The notes beneath the pieces are model-generated. The model saw nothing but the letters and a program-made list of their open reading frames with translations, was not told where the DNA came from and searched no databases. Made by a program: the position numbers and the translations under genes. Below are positions 61,271 through 64,000 of a stretch of 64,000 nt of DNA, in pieces. Positions within the stretch are counted from its first letter, which is position 1; every line of letters begins with the position of its first letter. The stretch comes from Selenomonas sputigena (lineage in GTDB: Bacteria; Bacillota; Negativicutes; Selenomonadales; Selenomonadaceae). The stretch covers positions 2,172,051-2,236,050 of the forward strand of contig NZ_CP110383.1 in NCBI RefSeq assembly GCF_026015965.1, written 5' to 3'.

Positions 61271-61576
61271 ATGATGCAGAAGCCTGTATTTACAATGGAA
61301 CATATCGTTGCGAAGGTAAAACCACTTGCTGATAAATACCGTGTGAAAGAAATTTATTTGTTTGGCTCGTATGCGAGAGGTGAAGCAGATGAAAACAGTG
61401 ATTTGGATTTTTTGGTTTACGGTGGAGAAAAGTTCAAGAGAACAATGATTTTTGCTCTGGCAGAGGATTTGCGAGAAACGTTAGAGAAAAAAGTAGATGT
61501 TTTTGAGATCGGTGAAGTCAACCCGGACAGTAATTTCTACAAAACAATTATGAAAGAAAAGGTTTTGGTGGCATGA
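61271..61576 (+). CDS. MntA-like nucleotidyltransferase antitoxin
   Basis: This 101-residue minimal nucleotidyltransferase has GSYARGEADENSDLDF (GSx10DxD active site, about 34-49). Proteins of this type, MntA, inactivate the neighbouring HepT toxin by AMP addition. AGGAGGG precedes the double ATG. The stop overlaps the next start (ATGA), as usual for this module. Confidence 0.88.
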   Translation: MMQKPVFTMEHIVAKVKPLADKYRVKEIYLFGSYARGEADENSDLDFLVYGGEKFKRTMIFALAEDLRETLEKKVDVFEIGEVNPDSNFYKTIMKEKVLVA

Positions 61577-61935
61577 AGTATTCCGATCGACAAAGAGTTC
61601 AAAAGATCTATGACTATGCCGCTCGTCTGCAGGAATATATCCTAAAAAATAGCATTGAAAAAGAAGCACTGATGACACAGTTGCCGTTGCAGTGGCTTGT
61701 CACAACGCCGCTATATAATATGGGGGAGCATAGCCATAACTTGACCCCGGAGTATAAAGCGAAACATAGTGAAATTCCATGGGCGATGATCGCAGGCTTG
61801 CGGCATCGTCTTGTACATGATTATGATGGAACAAACTGGAATATTATAGCGGAAGTCGTTTTTGAAGAATTACCAATCTTGATAAGACAGTTAGAGACGT
61901 GTTTGACGGAAAAAGAGAATACGGATGCTGTATGA
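61573..61935 (+). CDS. HepT-like HEPN ribonuclease toxin
   Basis: This 120-residue helical protein has the HEPN active-site motif in GLRHRLVHDYDG (RX4H with a following Tyr that would be AMPylated by MntA). Length and pairing fit the HepT/MntA type VII toxin-antitoxin system. Overlaps mntA by 4 bp. A terminator lies at 62022-62066. Confidence 0.86.
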   Translation: MKYSDRQRVQKIYDYAARLQEYILKNSIEKEALMTQLPLQWLVTTPLYNMGEHSHNLTPEYKAKHSEIPWAMIAGLRHRLVHDYDGTNWNIIAEVVFEELPILIRQLETCLTEKENTDAV

Positions 61936-62021
61936 CAGCAAATGACCATTCTCTAGGAATCCTTGATTGCGTTATCCTTTGATTCCCTGGAAAAAAATTT
62001 TCAAACGAAGCTGGAAAATAA

Positions 62022-62066
62022 AAAGAACGGTCGTGCAAGCCAAATGCTCGCATGACCGTTCTCTTT
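62022..62066 (+). terminator. Terminator after hepT
   Basis: AAAGAACGGTC pairs with GACCGTTCTCTTT across a 20-nt loop. Confidence 0.65.
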
Positions 62067-62152
62067 GCAATATTCGCTTCAAACTTCCCACATAAAAAAT
62101 CCGTATAGTTCATTGAAAACCGTATATCCCAGGAAATAAAAAAGGCGTAAAC

Positions 62153-62256
62153 TACACGCACAAACGTCCACCTTGTGGACATTGTGCACCGCCCTTAATG
62201 AAAGTTACCCAATCAGTCTGCGTCCTTCGGGCTTGACTTCTTGGACTTTCATAGTA
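62153..62256. repeat. Dispersed repeat, copy 2, with a 118-bp unit fragment
   Basis: The left half matches 21218-21274 (CGCACAAACGTCCAC, hairpin, CCGCCCTTAATGAAAGTT). The right half (CCAATCAGTCTGCGTCCTTC onward) is the complement of the first third of the 118-bp unit. The two repeat families are therefore joined here. Confidence 0.65.
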
Positions 62257-62446
62257 AAACCTCGCTTCTTGGTACAATAGAAATACAATCTTCCTTTAGC
62301 AGAAAAATGCGATAATTAAACTTGCAATCTTTCCATCCCCTTCTGTACAATCGAATGCCCAAAAGGCAACGAAGATGCTATAATATGAACAAGAAGAGAA
62401 GATATGGCACGCGCAGGGTTGCCCGCCATAGGAAAGGAGCGTTGTC

Positions 62447-62893
62447 ATGAAATACATATCGGGGCTTCATGCGCTCAACATTCCGTGCCGTTTGGAAACG
62501 AGCGGCGATTGGCATACGCTGTCTTTGTCATGGGAAAACATTCCCTTATGGAATACGGAGAAATCGCCGTTTGGCACGGAAGGGATCGAACGGCATCAAA
62601 GCCTTATGGGCAAAAAAGGGACTTTCTACATTGCAAACCACATCCGAGCCTGCCTTGATCTGCTCTTGGCGGGAGATTTCTCCAATTTACAAGGCATGCG
62701 CCGCGATTATATCTGCACGGATATTTATGACGCAGATATTTTTTCCGCTGTTTGGAAACTGCACAAGACAGCGCACTGGACAGACATCGACCGATTCATG
62801 GAAAAAGAGTATCGAATGAAGTGGATTCTTTTCAGGAAGGAGCAAAAGGCGAATGAATACCGCACAAATGCGTCATATAGAAATCATGCGTAA
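62447..62893 (+). CDS. Putative antitoxin-type partner of the AbiEii-like gene
   Basis: This 148-residue protein begins MKYISGLHALNIPC, then SGDWHTLSLSWENIPLW and FYIANHIRACLDLLLAG. Proteins of this kind are commonly encoded directly upstream of AbiEii/AbiGii nucleotidyltransferases, as here, with a 41-bp overlap. No DNA-binding helix-turn-helix typical of AbiEi is obvious, so its mode of action is unknown. The ATG follows GGAAAGGAG. Confidence 0.65.
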   Translation: MKYISGLHALNIPCRLETSGDWHTLSLSWENIPLWNTEKSPFGTEGIERHQSLMGKKGTFYIANHIRACLDLLLAGDFSNLQGMRRDYICTDIYDADIFSAVWKLHKTAHWTDIDRFMEKEYRMKWILFRKEQKANEYRTNASYRNHA

Positions 62894-63560
62894 TTTCTTG
62901 ACAGAACTCAACAAGGAAACCGATACGTTCATCTTGAAAGGCGGGACGAGCCTTCTTCTTGCTTATGGACTGGATCGGTTTTCCGAGGATATTGACTTGG
63001 ATGGAGAGAAACGGCGTCTCAAGGGATTCATCGAAAGTTATTCCCAAAAGCATGGATTTTCTTTCCGTATCGCCAAAGATACGCCAACCGTCGAGCGATT
63101 CATGCTGGCATATGACCCATCCATACAGAAACCATTAAAAATCGAAATCTCCTATCGCAGCCGCAGCATTCCAGCGAATACGCATCATCGCGTGAATGGA
63201 ATAGAGGTCTACACAATCGACCGAATTTGCCAGTTGAAAACAGGCGCGTACCAGGGACGGGATAAGATCCGTGATCTCTATGACATTTGCTTCATTTGCG
63301 ATCGATACTTTGAGGACTTGTCGGAGTCTGCAAAGGAGCAGCTGAAGGACGCTTTGACCTATAAAGGCTTTGATTATTTTGATTATGTCACTTCCACGCA
63401 GGACGACGCACTGATCGATAAGGACACATTGGCAGGACTTTATCTGAATATGTTTGAAAAGCTGGATCTTCTCTATTCAGAGGAGGAAGCGAAAACTCTT
63501 TCTGCAAAGGAAACGGATGCAGAAAAAGAGGACGATGAACAAGAGGACCGGCGCCGCTGA
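62853..63560 (+). CDS. AbiEii/AbiGii-like nucleotidyltransferase toxin
   Basis: This 235-residue cytosolic protein has the motif FILKGGTSLLLAYGLDRFSEDIDLD (about 26-50), the GGTSL...SxDIDL active site of AbiEii/MenT-type nucleotidyltransferases. The conserved IDRICQLKTGAYQGRDKIRDLYDI follows. Such enzymes are type IV toxins that block translation, often used against phages. The C-terminus is a Glu/Lys/Asp-rich tail. The ATG at 62853 follows AGGAAGGAG and overlaps the upstream gene. Confidence 0.88.
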   Translation: MNTAQMRHIEIMRNFLTELNKETDTFILKGGTSLLLAYGLDRFSEDIDLDGEKRRLKGFIESYSQKHGFSFRIAKDTPTVERFMLAYDPSIQKPLKIEISYRSRSIPANTHHRVNGIEVYTIDRICQLKTGAYQGRDKIRDLYDICFICDRYFEDLSESAKEQLKDALTYKGFDYFDYVTSTQDDALIDKDTLAGLYLNMFEKLDLLYSEEEAKTLSAKETDAEKEDDEQEDRRR

Positions 63561-63855
63561 AACTCCTGATAGACAGTATTGGCATAGCGTTCCTGCTCTT
63601 TCTCCCGCTCTTTTATCTCCTTTTCTTCAGTCACTCGTCGGATGTCCTCTGCGAGTTTTTGACGATCGCCCCAGATTTCTTCGACGCTCGTCGATAGTAT
63701 CTGCGGATCTTCTCTGCAATCTCCATGGTAGGAGGCGGCATCGGATTTGTTTTTTCCATACAGAATGTATCTCCGTAACATCTTTTTTATGTTATGTTAC
63801 GTCGGTACAAAATGTATCTCCGCAACATATAGTTTAGAGCCCCTTTGTCAAACAA
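63561..63855. other. Remnant region with IS-end-like direct repeats
   Basis: No intact gene is seen. A minus-strand frame (QILSTSVEEIWGDRQKLAED) may be the end of a lost gene. Two similar 22-bp stretches on the minus strand (TGCGGAGATACATTTTGTA type; 63759-63782 and 63806-63829) stand 47 bp apart, like the repeated end sequences of IS21-type elements. Confidence 0.4.
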
Positions 63856-63893
63856 AAACGGCGTCCCATTTCAAGCGAAAGGGGACGCCGCTG
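63856..63893 (-). terminator. Terminator of the alr gene
   Basis: Stem GGCGTCCC with GGGACGCC and a T-rich run on the minus strand, just past the alr stop. Confidence 0.75.
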
Positions 63894-63911
63894 AATGTAT
63901 GTCCTGAAAGC

Positions 63912-64000
63912 TCAGATATAGACGCGCGGCACGCGCGATGCGATGAGACATGGGATCTCGTAGTTGATTGTGCCGAGCCAAGCGGCAACATTGTCGGCAG
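63912..64000 (-). CDS. alr: Alanine racemase, C-terminal end only
   Basis: The last about 28 residues are visible, with GTINYEIPCLIASRVPRVYI at the end. GTINYEI and RVPRVYI are hallmarks of the alanine racemase C-terminal domain, where this segment lies near the active-site Tyr. The enzyme makes D-alanine for peptidoglycan. The rest is right of the window. Confidence 0.88.
   Translation of the reverse strand, partial: ADNVAAWLGTINYEIPCLIASRVPRVYI

Overview
The window looks like a chromosome segment of a diderm Firmicute of the Negativicutes, most like Selenomonas or a close relative. The reasons are moderately high GC, strong AGGAGG-type ribosome binding sites and Firmicute families (LCP, bactofilin with M23 peptidase, DUF438), found together with outer-membrane proteins: a TonB-dependent receptor and a beta-barrel, both ending in Phe. 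This is inferred from gene content alone. No rRNA, tRNA or CRISPR array was seen.

Layout. 1-7.4 kb: purB (partial), a candidate Fst/par-like type I toxin-antitoxin unit, a CYTH phosphatase, a DASS anion transporter, an LCP protein, a PD-(D/E)XK transposase-like gene between two copies of one terminator, and an NlpC/P60 enzyme. 7.8-18.6 kb: a Pel exopolysaccharide operon of seven overlapping or close genes: an SDR-PelD fusion with a c-di-GMP I-site, PelE, a PelA-type deacetylase, PelF, PelG, a coiled-coil/beta-barrel outer-membrane protein in the place of PelB/PelC, and a GH114-like hydrolase. A PAS protein with a degenerate GGDEF follows under its own promoter. 19.8-25 kb: small enzymes, bactofilin/M23, a MITE carrying a nested 118-bp repeat, a small-RNA-like unit and a Fic protein. 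25.1-27.7 kb: a four-gene operon of secreted module proteins and a small membrane protein. 27.9-52.6 kb: mostly housekeeping: dehydrogenase, CsoR, DUF438, a B12 riboswitch with TonB receptor and PepSY protein, a metal-binding protein and P-type ATPase separated by a five-copy 118-bp array, rubrerythrin, methyltransferase, HAD, cdd/deoA, CcdA/TlpA, DUF362, TrkA/TrkH and two PLP sulfur-amino-acid enzymes. 52.7-63.9 kb: an accessory zone with a second secreted-module locus between 26-bp inverted repeats, decayed polyvalent-protein domains, truncated WYL, SDR, MerR and comM genes, two toxin-antitoxin type gene pairs, and the end of alr.

How genes work together. The Pel genes would make, deacetylate, export and trim a cationic polysaccharide under c-di-GMP control. 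They use an outer-membrane part that does not look like the Pseudomonas one. The two unlinked secreted-module loci share a homologous upstream region with a G9 or G10 tract, the same gene pairing (small polytopic membrane protein plus secreted protein) and an internally duplicated module I do not recognise. Together they are the best candidate here for an undescribed, possibly phase-variable surface system. Several dispersed repeats (a MITE family, a 118-bp unit and a terminator repeat) link the accessory regions.
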